DNA from: Planctomycetota bacterium
Lineage (GTDB): Bacteria > Planctomycetota > UBA1135 > UBA2386
Assembly: GCA_014192625.1 (NCBI GenBank)
Contig: BJHM01000011.1
Span: 46,738 to 110,737 of the forward strand
Reading direction: 5' to 3'
DNA: 64,000 bases
A program made the translations under genes and the position numbers. Positions 1 to 7,473 of this stretch are shown piece by piece. How positions within the stretch are numbered: the stretch's first letter is position 1; every line of letters starts with the position of its first letter. Under the pieces are notes generated by a model. The model saw nothing but the letters and a program-made list of their open reading frames with translations. It was not told where the DNA came from and made no database searches.

Positions 1-792
1 TTTTTTTTGGATGGCACCAGTGACAATCCGGCAGTGATTTCAGGACTCGCGCGCACCACTTTTTTTCCGTTGCCGGCACCGGACTCGTTCTACAGCGCCG
101 ATCGCACCGTGGTGGAGCACGTTGGATTGCTGCGCGACTATTACGCGTTTACCTGGGGCGATGCGTTGTTCGTGATGCTCGACAACTACTGGCACTCGCC
201 GGTTCAGGTCGACCACGACACGTATGCGCAGCAGGATCCGCGGCAGGCGAAAAATCGCGACCTATGGTTGGTATCGATTGGCGATACCCAATACCACTGG
301 CTTGAATCGACGCTGGCAAACAGCAAGGCAGCGTTCAAGTTCGTGTTTGCTCACCACGTACTCGGCACCGGCCGCGGTGGTGTGGAGCTGGCGGATCAAT
401 ATGAATGGGGCGGCCGCGATCGTCGCCTTGTGGACCAGTTCGCCGAGCACCGGCCGGGTTGGTCGATGCCGATCCACCAGCTGTTCGTAAAGCATGGAGT
501 GTCGATCTTTTTTCAAGGGCACGACCATCTGTATGCACGACAGGAGAAGGACGGCGTGATCTATCAAGAGACCGCCAGTCCGGCCGACCAGACCTATGCC
601 GCGCATAACCAACAGGCCTATCGCTCAGGCACCATTCTGCCCAACTCGGGTTTCCTGCGCGTGACAGTAAAGCCGGGCTTAGTGCGCGTGGATTACGTGC
701 GGTCGTTCTTGCCGAAGGACGAGACGGTGGATCAGAAGTCCGGCGCGGTGGCGCATTCTTATGTGGTCAAAACTCGCGCAGCAGGCAACTAG
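1..792 (+). CDS. Metallophosphoesterase, C-terminal part (5' truncated)
   Basis: The reading frame is open from the first base of the window, so the true start lies upstream; the first in-frame start-like codon is TTG at 7. The visible 261 residues match the C-terminal half of calcineurin-like or purple-acid-phosphatase-like phosphoesterases. There is a His-His pair in a FAHH segment near residue 116 and a GHDHLY motif near residue 173, which in this fold supply metal ligands. The N-terminal metal motifs (DxH, GD, GNH) would be outside the window. Substrate cannot be told. The gene ends about 75 bp before the stop of the convergent dioxygenase gene. Confidence 0.8.
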   Translation, partial: FFLDGTSDNPAVISGLARTTFFPLPAPDSFYSADRTVVEHVGLLRDYYAFTWGDALFVMLDNYWHSPVQVDHDTYAQQDPRQAKNRDLWLVSIGDTQYHWLESTLANSKAAFKFVFAHHVLGTGRGGVELADQYEWGGRDRRLVDQFAEHRPGWSMPIHQLFVKHGVSIFFQGHDHLYARQEKDGVIYQETASPADQTYAAHNQQAYRSGTILPNSGFLRVTVKPGLVRVDYVRSFLPKDETVDQKSGAVAHSYVVKTRAAGN

Positions 793-866
793 CAGGGCCG
801 CGCGCAGCGGCAGCGGCATGGGGCAGCAGCGGCATGGGGAAAGGGCACTGCAGCAGAGTCACAAAG

Positions 867-1721
867 TCAAAAACCGCGCAGCGGCAGGCGCGGCCGCTGC
901 AACCAGTTGTCATCGAGGTATCGCGCCGAGCCGTCGATGATGTGCAGTGTGTAGGCATGGCGCGGATGCTCGCTGAGGTTTGGCCCAGACAGGTGCGGCA
1001 CGGCACCGTCGAGCACCACCAATGTGCCGCGCTTCGCTTCGAGTGGCACTAGGCCATCGGTCGGAAACGGCAGTGGATCGAATACGTCCAGCACCGCCGC
1101 TGTGCGCTGCGCATTGAGCCGGCTGCGTGCCTTGACCGGCAATCGGTGACCGCCGGGCAATGCCCACATGCAACCGTTTGCCTTCGTCGCATCATCGATC
1201 GCAAACCAGAAGCCGGTGACGGAGCGCGGCTCGGTCCACAGGTAGGTGTGATCTTGATGCAAGGTCACTTCGCCGCCAATGCGCGGGTTCTTGAAGATGT
1301 ACATCGACTGCAAAAGCTGCGGCTTTGCGATCGAGAGACTCTGTGCGATCGCCGAAAGTTTGGCCGTGCGGCTAAAGCGATCGAACACCGGATCAAGGTC
1401 GTGCATCGCGTGACCGAGCTTATTGAGGCAAAGGTGGGGCGCAGTTTGCAGGCGGCCATCGGCCCCAAATGCCGCGTGCTCGAAGAAGCAGCGAATCGCC
1501 TCACCGCTCGACAGGAATGTCTCATTGGAGGTGTGTTCACTCGCACCATCGGCACGAAACACGACGGCTTCGTCGTTCGCTGGCGCGAGTTCGACGGCGA
1601 GTTGCAATGCGCGTTCGCGCAATCGAAGGCAATTGGCCGAGTCGGCGAAGTCCTCAATGACGAGGAAGCCGTGTTCCTGGTAACTGGCTAACTGGGCTGC
1701 TGAAAGGCCAGCATTGGGCAT
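867..1721 (-). CDS. Phytanoyl-CoA dioxygenase family protein
   Basis: Non-haem Fe(II)/2-oxoglutarate dioxygenase of the PhyH family, 284 residues. The iron-binding HxD is visible in an LHQDHTYL segment, and the distal His followed by an Arg lies in the PHLSGPNLS segment near the C terminus. The start is the ATG at 1721, preceded by AAGAGG as a ribosome site. A longer open frame extends to 1880, but that extra N terminus is low-complexity and Arg-rich and overlaps the upstream region of the divergent gene. Members hydroxylate lipids, small metabolites or halogenated compounds; the substrate here is unknown. Confidence 0.85.
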   Translation of the reverse strand: MPNAGLSAAQLASYQEHGFLVIEDFADSANCLRLRERALQLAVELAPANDEAVVFRADGASEHTSNETFLSSGEAIRCFFEHAAFGADGRLQTAPHLCLNKLGHAMHDLDPVFDRFSRTAKLSAIAQSLSIAKPQLLQSMYIFKNPRIGGEVTLHQDHTYLWTEPRSVTGFWFAIDDATKANGCMWALPGGHRLPVKARSRLNAQRTAAVLDVFDPLPFPTDGLVPLEAKRGTLVVLDGAVPHLSGPNLSEHPRHAYTLHIIDGSARYLDDNWLQRPRLPLRGF

Positions 1722-1873
1722 GGGGAGCCTCTTCTTTTGCGGGTGGCTGCGTTGCGGGTCAAGCATGGACCGAGGTGGCAGGCGAGATTCTTGGCCCAGC
1801 GAATCGCGGGTTTCCTGCACAACGCTCGCAGGCGGTTCCCGCTCGGCGGCGCCCCCGCCCCGCCCCCTCCAAA

Positions 1874-2974
1874 ATGGCAACAGTATTTGGCGAAAGCCAT
1901 GCTCTCGTATCCTTCCTTCGTGCCGTCCACTGCATTGACTCGCGCATGGTGGTTTCTGATCTCGCCGAGTTTGATCGGCTGCTTATTGCGCGGCGAATAC
2001 TGCTTCTTCAACAGCGACAAACCCTGCCTGCCGAGATTGTGATCGAAGCAGCGCAACGCATGAGGGATCTCGAACGGGATGAGTCCGTGCAGGTGCTGAA
2101 GCTCACGACCTCCGGCGATCTTTTTGCCGAGCGCACGACGGGGGCTTTGGCGCAAGTGACGGCGCTGCGCATGCGGAGCGGCTTATTTTTTCGGCGCTGG
2201 CTATGGCGAATACAGGCTAGCTGGCTGCAAGCGCGGCTGGCGCGGCTACGCAGAAACAACGCGAGGGAGCATTCGCAGGCGTTGCTCAGCTTGCGGCAAT
2301 CACGCGAGCGGTTGCTCTGTTTGCAGGCCGATCCCGAGGGCTGCGCGCAGCGGCGCATGGAATACGAGTTTGGCGTCTTTGAGTCGCTGGTTGCGGTTGG
2401 CAAGTCACCGGTGGCGGAGAGTGCGCGTGGCGAGTTGGCGGTCATCGGCGCTCTGCGTCGGTTGCCGGATAATTTCATTTTGCTGAACAGCCTCAAACTA
2501 AAACCGAACGAGTTTGTCCGCCGTGAAGGGCGGCGGCTGTTGCCGGAGCAAGTGGACCACGTAGTGATCGGGCCGACCGGGATCTTCATTGTCGAGTCGA
2601 GGTCGTGGAGTCGCGGTATCGTGCAATCTGGGGGTGGCAGCGATGCGTTGGCGCAGATCGGGCGTGCGGGTCACTTGTGCCGGATGTTGCTGACGGCGGC
2701 TCGCTTGCCTGCTGCTGTTTGCAGCGTGATCGCATGCAGCGCGCCGCCATCCGAAGAGCCGCTGGCAAATACTTTCGCGGTGGTCCCACCCGACCGATTG
2801 GACGAGTTTGTCCGCGCAAAACGGCCGGAGTGGTTTCTCGCGCGCCGCGAGATTACAGTGATCCGAGAGTTCCTTGGTCGCTACCTGCTGTCCCGCGAAG
2901 CTGCCGCGCCGCGAATTCGCATGGCCCGCAGTGAAGGTGCGTGGCCCGCAGTGAAGGTGCGTGGCCCGCAGTGA
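1874..2974 (+). CDS. NERD-domain protein (nuclease-related domain)
   Basis: About 366 residues from the ATG at 1874; an upstream GTG at 1775 and a later ATG at 1946 are also possible and none has a good ribosome site. The N-terminal half is Arg/Leu-rich and helical. The C-terminal half matches NERD, with VDHVVIGPTGIF followed by a VESRSW segment. In the restriction-endonuclease-like fold the active residues are D...ExK; here Asp228 and Glu241 are present but the Lys position is Arg243, so activity is uncertain. The last 18 codons or so lie inside a 20-bp tandem repeat, whose frame shift supplies the stop codon. Confidence 0.7.
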   Translation: MATVFGESHALVSFLRAVHCIDSRMVVSDLAEFDRLLIARRILLLQQRQTLPAEIVIEAAQRMRDLERDESVQVLKLTTSGDLFAERTTGALAQVTALRMRSGLFFRRWLWRIQASWLQARLARLRRNNAREHSQALLSLRQSRERLLCLQADPEGCAQRRMEYEFGVFESLVAVGKSPVAESARGELAVIGALRRLPDNFILLNSLKLKPNEFVRREGRRLLPEQVDHVVIGPTGIFIVESRSWSRGIVQSGGGSDALAQIGRAGHLCRMLLTAARLPAAVCSVIACSAPPSEEPLANTFAVVPPDRLDEFVRAKRPEWFLARREITVIREFLGRYLLSREAAAPRIRMARSEGAWPAVKVRGPQ

Positions 2975-3080
2975 AGTTGCGTTGCCCGCAGTGAAGTTGC
3001 GTGGCCCGCAGTGAAGGTGCATGGCCCGCAGTGAAGGTGCATGGCCCGCAGTGAAGGTGCATGGCCCGCAGTGCAGTCGC
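2921..3080. repeat. 20-bp tandem repeat, about 8 copies
   Basis: Eight consecutive 20-base units, consensus ATGGCCCGCAGTGAAGGTGC, with single-base variants (a/g at the first position, g/t at others); the last unit is diverged in its second half. Because 20 is not a multiple of 3, the repeat is read in rotating frames. The plus-strand NERD gene terminates inside unit 3, and the array ends 12 bases before the stop of nagA. It is a direct array without spacers, so not CRISPR. Copy number is likely variable. Confidence 0.95.
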
Positions 3081-3092
3081 TTGGGTGCGCGG

Positions 3093-4250
3093 TCAGCCGT
3101 GGATCGTCGTTACGGTTCCGTCATCGTCGAGCAGCGTGAAGGCGGCGGCGTTGCCGACGGCGATCGCGCCAAAGTCACTGGCGTGGATCAGTCGTGCGGC
3201 ATTGGCAGCGGCCACTTGCGCGAGCGTCCAATGGCCGACCGTTGGAACATAGCTGAGAAAGTTTTTCGCCGCCGTCGCCATCGTCAACGCCGAGCCAGCG
3301 AGGCGGCCTTGCGCATCGCGCACCACGCCCTTGCGAGATTGCACTGGTTTGCCACCGAGCAGAAATTCACTGTCGGGCATCCCGGCGGCAGCGACCGCGT
3401 CACTGACCAGCACGGTGCGAGCTGGCCCCAGAATCGCAAAGGCATTGCGCACCATCGCTGGGTGCACGTGCGTCCCGTCGACGATCAGGCTGGCGAGCAG
3501 GCGCTTGTCGTCGAGGGCAAGGCCACCGATGCCAGGCTCGCGGTGGTGCATCGGCCCCATTGCGTTGAACAGGTGGGTAGCCATGGTGGCGCCCGCCGCC
3601 ACGCAGTCCGTGAAGCCTGCAGTGTCGACCACGTGGCCGATCGCGACCGCGCAGTTCGCTTTGCGTAATTGTAAAACAGCCGCAGTTGCACCAACCCGTG
3701 AACTGGCAAGCGTCATGAGTCGCAGTGTGCCGCGCGCTGCGTCGAGCATTGCGCGCACGCGCTGCTTTGTTGGATCTAGAAAGTGCTCCGGCTCATGCAC
3801 GCCGGGGTTTTCGAGGAACGGTCCTTCGAGATGCAAGCCCAGTGGTTTTGCGCCGTGTCCCTGCCAACGCTCGATCCAGGTGGCGACCGCAGCGATTTGT
3901 TGCAGCAGTCGGTCCCACGGCGCGGTGATCAGCGTCGGCAAGAACGCAACCGCGCCGCCAGCCAGCACCGCCGCCGCCACGGTGTCTAGCGCCTCAGGCG
4001 AAGCCTCAGCGACGTTGCGGCCAAAGCCACCGTTGACTTGCAGGTCGACGAACCCTGGCAACAAGGTGCCGTGCAGCCGTCGTGCCGATGCGTCCCCGCT
4101 CGCGTGATCGATCGCAACGATGCGGCCTTCACTGCAAGCGATCCGCGAGGCGATGCTCACGGTGTCCGGCAGTACGACTCGGTCGACGATGATTTCCGTT
4201 ACGCGCACAGGTGCAGAGCCTAGGATCGCGCGCTTGCCGAGCAAGTCCAT
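3093..4250 (-). CDS. nagA: N-acetylglucosamine-6-phosphate deacetylase
   Basis: NagA removes the acetyl group from GlcNAc-6-phosphate, the committed step of amino-sugar recycling and use. Family motifs are in order: PGFVDLQVNGGFG, GLHLEGPFL (metal-binding Glu), IGH (His), THLFNAM (His), DGTHVHP and LVSDAVAA (catalytic Asp). About 385 residues from the ATG at 4250, close to the family's usual length. This ATG overlaps the ATG of the divergent gene in a shared CATG, so one of the two starts may be wrong. A GTG at 4208 is an alternative that would leave room for a promoter. No nagB or transporter is adjacent. Confidence 0.9.
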   Translation of the reverse strand: MDLLGKRAILGSAPVRVTEIIVDRVVLPDTVSIASRIACSEGRIVAIDHASGDASARRLHGTLLPGFVDLQVNGGFGRNVAEASPEALDTVAAAVLAGGAVAFLPTLITAPWDRLLQQIAAVATWIERWQGHGAKPLGLHLEGPFLENPGVHEPEHFLDPTKQRVRAMLDAARGTLRLMTLASSRVGATAAVLQLRKANCAVAIGHVVDTAGFTDCVAAGATMATHLFNAMGPMHHREPGIGGLALDDKRLLASLIVDGTHVHPAMVRNAFAILGPARTVLVSDAVAAAGMPDSEFLLGGKPVQSRKGVVRDAQGRLAGSALTMATAAKNFLSYVPTVGHWTLAQVAAANAARLIHASDFGAIAVGNAAAFTLLDDDGTVTTIHG

Positions 4251-5784
4251 GCGCATCCAAGCTTTTCTTCGCACCGGTTTCTTCGTCGTTTGCGGCCTCA
4301 TCGCGAGCTATTTCGTGGCCGAATCGCGCCGGCCCGATCCGCGCAACGAAGAACTGCATTTGCATGAAAGTGAGTTCAACCTAGAGCGCAAAGCTCACGA
4401 CCCGTTCATGGTGAGGCCGGAGAAGTGGCAGCCGCTGCCAGCGCTGCGCGCGGATTTCGACCTGCTCGCCGAGGTGGAGATTGGTGAAGGTGGGGTATTG
4501 GATTTGGTGCTGCGGCGGACGGAGCCGCATGCGGTCCAGGGGCTGGACCAGCCGTTTCATGGTCGCTTCACGGTGCTGCGTTTGTCGGCTGGCGGCGAAG
4601 GCCCCGCGTGGCGCACGCCCGCCGAGGCGCTGTTGGGTTCGCCATACGGGGTGAAGGTGGCGCCGGGACTTTCGGCAACGGTGCAGATCACAGCGCGCGG
4701 CCGCACCCTCTCGGCCAACGTTGCCGGCAAAGTATTGCCGCCGTTCACCACAATGGATGATGTCGGTTCGATCGCGCTGATCACGCGTGGTGCATCGGCG
4801 GCGTTTACCCGTCTCCAGGTCGTGCCAGTGCAAAAGCCGATGCGGATGCCGCTGTGGGCGGTTTCTTTGGCGATCGCGCTGTTCGTCGAAGCGCTCGCGT
4901 TGTCGCTGCGCGTTTGCTTGTTGCCGCGTTTATTGGCTGGCGCAGCGCTGGCATTTGCGCCGCTTGCAATCGTTCCGTTTGCGCTTGCAGCGTTGCCCCC
5001 GCTCGCGCAGCCGGATGCCCGTGATGAAGTGTTGCTGCTGTTCCTCTGCACGCCAGTTGCCGCGCTGATATTGATCGGGAAGAGACGTGCTTTGTTTGCC
5101 TGCTTGCCGTTGCTCCTTGTGCTGGTCGCGGGCACGGTCTCGGTGCAGCAGCGCATGGCGACGCGCTTTCCAGCGACGACCGAACTGGATGAACTACTTG
5201 GCCCTGATGCCGGGTTGGCGGTCATCGAGTCGCTCGCCAACTGCGTGCGCGGTGCTGGCGGGTTGCACATGGCCGATGCCAAACGGCACTTCGTGTTTTT
5301 GCTTGGTGGGCAGTTGCTCTATCAACGCGCCGATGTGCCTGGCAAACCACCTGAGCATGTGGACCTGATTCTCGACAAAGAATTGCACGCCACGGATGCG
5401 CTGGTCGAAGTGGCGGCGCTGCCGACCGTCGATGGTTACACGGCGCAGCAGTGGCGGTTGTTCACAACTTGCTTCACGGAGTTCCGGCCAAAGGTGGTGG
5501 TGTTTGGCGTGCCACGCGACGAGGACGCACCAGATGCCAAAACGCACAAACCACGTTCGTCGCCGGGCGCTCTAGAGGCGTTGATCGCCACGGCAGAACG
5601 CTTCGTGAATCAACAGGGAGCAAAGCTCGTGCTGCTCGCAGATTGCGGCCTTGAACTAAACCTCATGGCAGTGCTCAGGCGCGCAAACCAGCGTGGCCTG
5701 CCGCTGCTTGCGATCACCGATCTCAATACCGCGAATGAAATCGGGATCCTGCTCGCGGCGCAGATTGCGCCGTTGTTGAAGTAG
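4249..5784 (+). CDS. Membrane protein with C-terminal SGNH-hydrolase-like (degenerate) domain
   Basis: 511 residues from the ATG at 4249; an open frame continues upstream to 4120 across nagA. An N-terminal hydrophobic helix (residues 8-24) is followed by a soluble, probably periplasmic region with a lectin-like beta composition. A block of four hydrophobic helices follows (about 200-305), then a C-terminal alpha/beta domain. That last domain resembles SGNH/GDSL hydrolases: the strand leading to LLGGQ (Gln355) occupies the place of the GDS Ser block, and a late DLNTANEIG segment (Asp491) that of the DxxH block. Both the nucleophile Ser and the His appear replaced, so this is probably a non-catalytic relative. 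Assignment is by pattern only. Confidence 0.6.
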   Translation: MRIQAFLRTGFFVVCGLIASYFVAESRRPDPRNEELHLHESEFNLERKAHDPFMVRPEKWQPLPALRADFDLLAEVEIGEGGVLDLVLRRTEPHAVQGLDQPFHGRFTVLRLSAGGEGPAWRTPAEALLGSPYGVKVAPGLSATVQITARGRTLSANVAGKVLPPFTTMDDVGSIALITRGASAAFTRLQVVPVQKPMRMPLWAVSLAIALFVEALALSLRVCLLPRLLAGAALAFAPLAIVPFALAALPPLAQPDARDEVLLLFLCTPVAALILIGKRRALFACLPLLLVLVAGTVSVQQRMATRFPATTELDELLGPDAGLAVIESLANCVRGAGGLHMADAKRHFVFLLGGQLLYQRADVPGKPPEHVDLILDKELHATDALVEVAALPTVDGYTAQQWRLFTTCFTEFRPKVVVFGVPRDEDAPDAKTHKPRSSPGALEALIATAERFVNQQGAKLVLLADCGLELNLMAVLRRANQRGLPLLAITDLNTANEIGILLAAQIAPLLK

Positions 5785-5798
5785 CGCCGCGTCAGCGT

Positions 5799-6677
5799 CT
5801 AGCGGCGGGCCACTAGCGGGGTTGAAGCGAGTCGTATTTGGACCTGGTCCCGAGTCTTGATCTGCAGTCTACCCTGCGGCTGTTTGGCTAGATTGCCGAG
5901 TCTTCCAACATGGATTTCTATGCCGTCGGTTTCCAGAGCCTGATCCCACGTGATGCGAATATCGGGGTCGCATTCCATCTGCTTTGGCAGGCCTTGTAGC
6001 TCCATATTGAGGGTCTGCTCCGAGGGCATATCGATGTAGATACCGCCGCGCTCGCTCGTCAGGCGCAGGTCGGTCAAGGCATTGAGCTTTGGCGGCAGGA
6101 TTAAGTCGATGCGACCGATGTCGGCACTCAGGTCGGCGGTGTCGTAGGTGCCGCGCAGCAGGATGCTGCCAGAGGTTGTCTCCAGCACCGCGGAGCCGCC
6201 AGCCAAACGCGCATCAAGGATGCCGCTGCCGCCGATTACTTCGAGGTCACACGGGGCGCCTTGGACGGCAACGCCGCCTTTCTGCGTCCTCACTTTGATG
6301 CCGAGGCGTCTTGGCGCGCAGATTCGCCAGTATGAACGCACCGCATTGAGCTTGGCACCGGTGGGCAAGTCCAATCGCAGTTGCAGCGCACCCTGCTGGT
6401 CTACGGTGACCACGGGCACGGCAGTTTGGCTGAGCCGCTCCAGCTGTTCCTGGTTGTCGGCAAGCACTTCGACAGTGACCTCGCAACTGAGGGTTGGCCC
6501 TGGGCTCATCTGCAGTAGACCGTCATAAAACTGCACCCCGATTTGCTGCGTGTCGCTCGGCAGGGCCAAGGCATGAATGGTGGACTTGGAAAGCTGGATT
6601 GGCACCTTGTAGGCAGTGGTACACTGCGCGGAAACGAGCAGCAGCCACAGGCAAATAAAATGGCGTGGGAAATTCAC
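5799..6677 (-). CDS. Secreted beta-repeat protein (DUF4097-like)
   Basis: 292 residues starting MNFPRHF, with a classical signal peptide (hydrophobic core about 8-17, cleavage near the SAQC/TTA region). A Cys at residue 19 could be a lipidation site but has Gln before it, which is unusual. The mature part has regularly spaced short beta segments (GGVAVQG, LEVIGGSGILDARLAGGSAVLETTSGSI and similar) as in the right-handed beta DUF4097/putative adhesin family. The gene is convergent with the SGNH-like gene, 14 bases apart. Function is unknown; probably periplasmic or outer surface. Confidence 0.6.
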   Translation of the reverse strand: MNFPRHFICLWLLLVSAQCTTAYKVPIQLSKSTIHALALPSDTQQIGVQFYDGLLQMSPGPTLSCEVTVEVLADNQEQLERLSQTAVPVVTVDQQGALQLRLDLPTGAKLNAVRSYWRICAPRRLGIKVRTQKGGVAVQGAPCDLEVIGGSGILDARLAGGSAVLETTSGSILLRGTYDTADLSADIGRIDLILPPKLNALTDLRLTSERGGIYIDMPSEQTLNMELQGLPKQMECDPDIRITWDQALETDGIEIHVGRLGNLAKQPQGRLQIKTRDQVQIRLASTPLVARR

Positions 6678-7074
6678 GGTGCTCTAGAACAATGCCCTGT
6701 GGGTGGTGGCTGCGCCAATCAGATCGTCGGCGAATGTCGAGGTGGCGGGTTGTTGTCACCATGCAGGCAGCTTTTTTTCAAAGGGCTTCATGCCGTCGCT
6801 CGTCTGCGGCAGTGGATCAGCCATGCGGCGGCATTCTGCGTCAGCCCAATCTGCCTCGTGCTTGCGGGCTCGATTGCTAATTTGCGCCCGGTGCTACTTT
6901 GGCAGAACGCTTAGCCGCGCTTTGATTTTTCGCTCCGAGCGGTCCGTTTGCAGGACTTGCTGGGCATCCGCATTGGCGGTTGCGTGTGCAACGATGCGGC
7001 AGATTTATGGCAGTTCTGCACCGCGCGTGGCTGGATCGTGGGATCGTAAGAGAAGACACTGGCATCACGCGCCG
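6678..7074. other. Intergenic region without recognisable gene
   Basis: About 400 bases between the start of the divergent secreted protein and the small DUF6624-like gene. The open frames here have Cys/Arg-rich shadow-type composition and match nothing I recognise. It presumably holds the promoters of both flanking genes. No convincing -35/-10 pair or hairpin was identified. Confidence 0.4.
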
Positions 7075-7377
7075 ATGCCCCATCTCGATCGTTATCAAAA
7101 AGCTCTCGCCGCCCTCGGCAGCACTTCGCAAAGCGCGGTCAAAGAGGCATATGAACTCGCGCTCGCTGCCATGGCGCACCACCGCCCTGCGCGCCGGTTG
7201 GCGGCGCAGTTGTTTGACCGCCTGCGCGTGCTCGAAGGTCGGCCCCAAAAGTTTGGCACGCAGCAGAGCCTCGATGGCGCCGCGTGGCCGGTCGATCTAA
7301 ACACGACGGACAGCGAACGCGCCAAGTGGGACCTGCCGAGCTTGGCAGAACTGTCGCGCGTGCCGCCGCCGGTTTGA
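7075..7377 (+). CDS. Small DUF6624-like protein
   Basis: 100 residues from the ATG at 7075. The C-terminal half reads DRLRVLEGRPQKFGTQ, then a DSERAKWDLPSLAEL segment. This resembles the conserved C-terminal block of DUF6624 proteins (DRv.v..G.pQ.YGTQ and R..LGLP.l). The N-terminal block of that family (W..QHaD..fQ) is absent, so this is a short or partial member. The role is unknown. The gene lies about 97 bases upstream of the peptidase-peroxiredoxin fusion, on the same strand. Confidence 0.55.
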   Translation: MPHLDRYQKALAALGSTSQSAVKEAYELALAAMAHHRPARRLAAQLFDRLRVLEGRPQKFGTQQSLDGAAWPVDLNTTDSERAKWDLPSLAELSRVPPPV

Positions 7378-7473
7378 TGTAACACGATTGCGCTTCAGCC
7401 CAACGAGGCGGTGCTTGTGCGATCACATCGCAGGCTCGGCGGCGTAGCATGTTGTGCCCCGTAGGAGGCCTCC

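Noticed and set aside
2921..3080. CRISPR array
   Set aside because: The repeats are directly adjacent without spacers and no cas gene is present; a simple tandem repeat.
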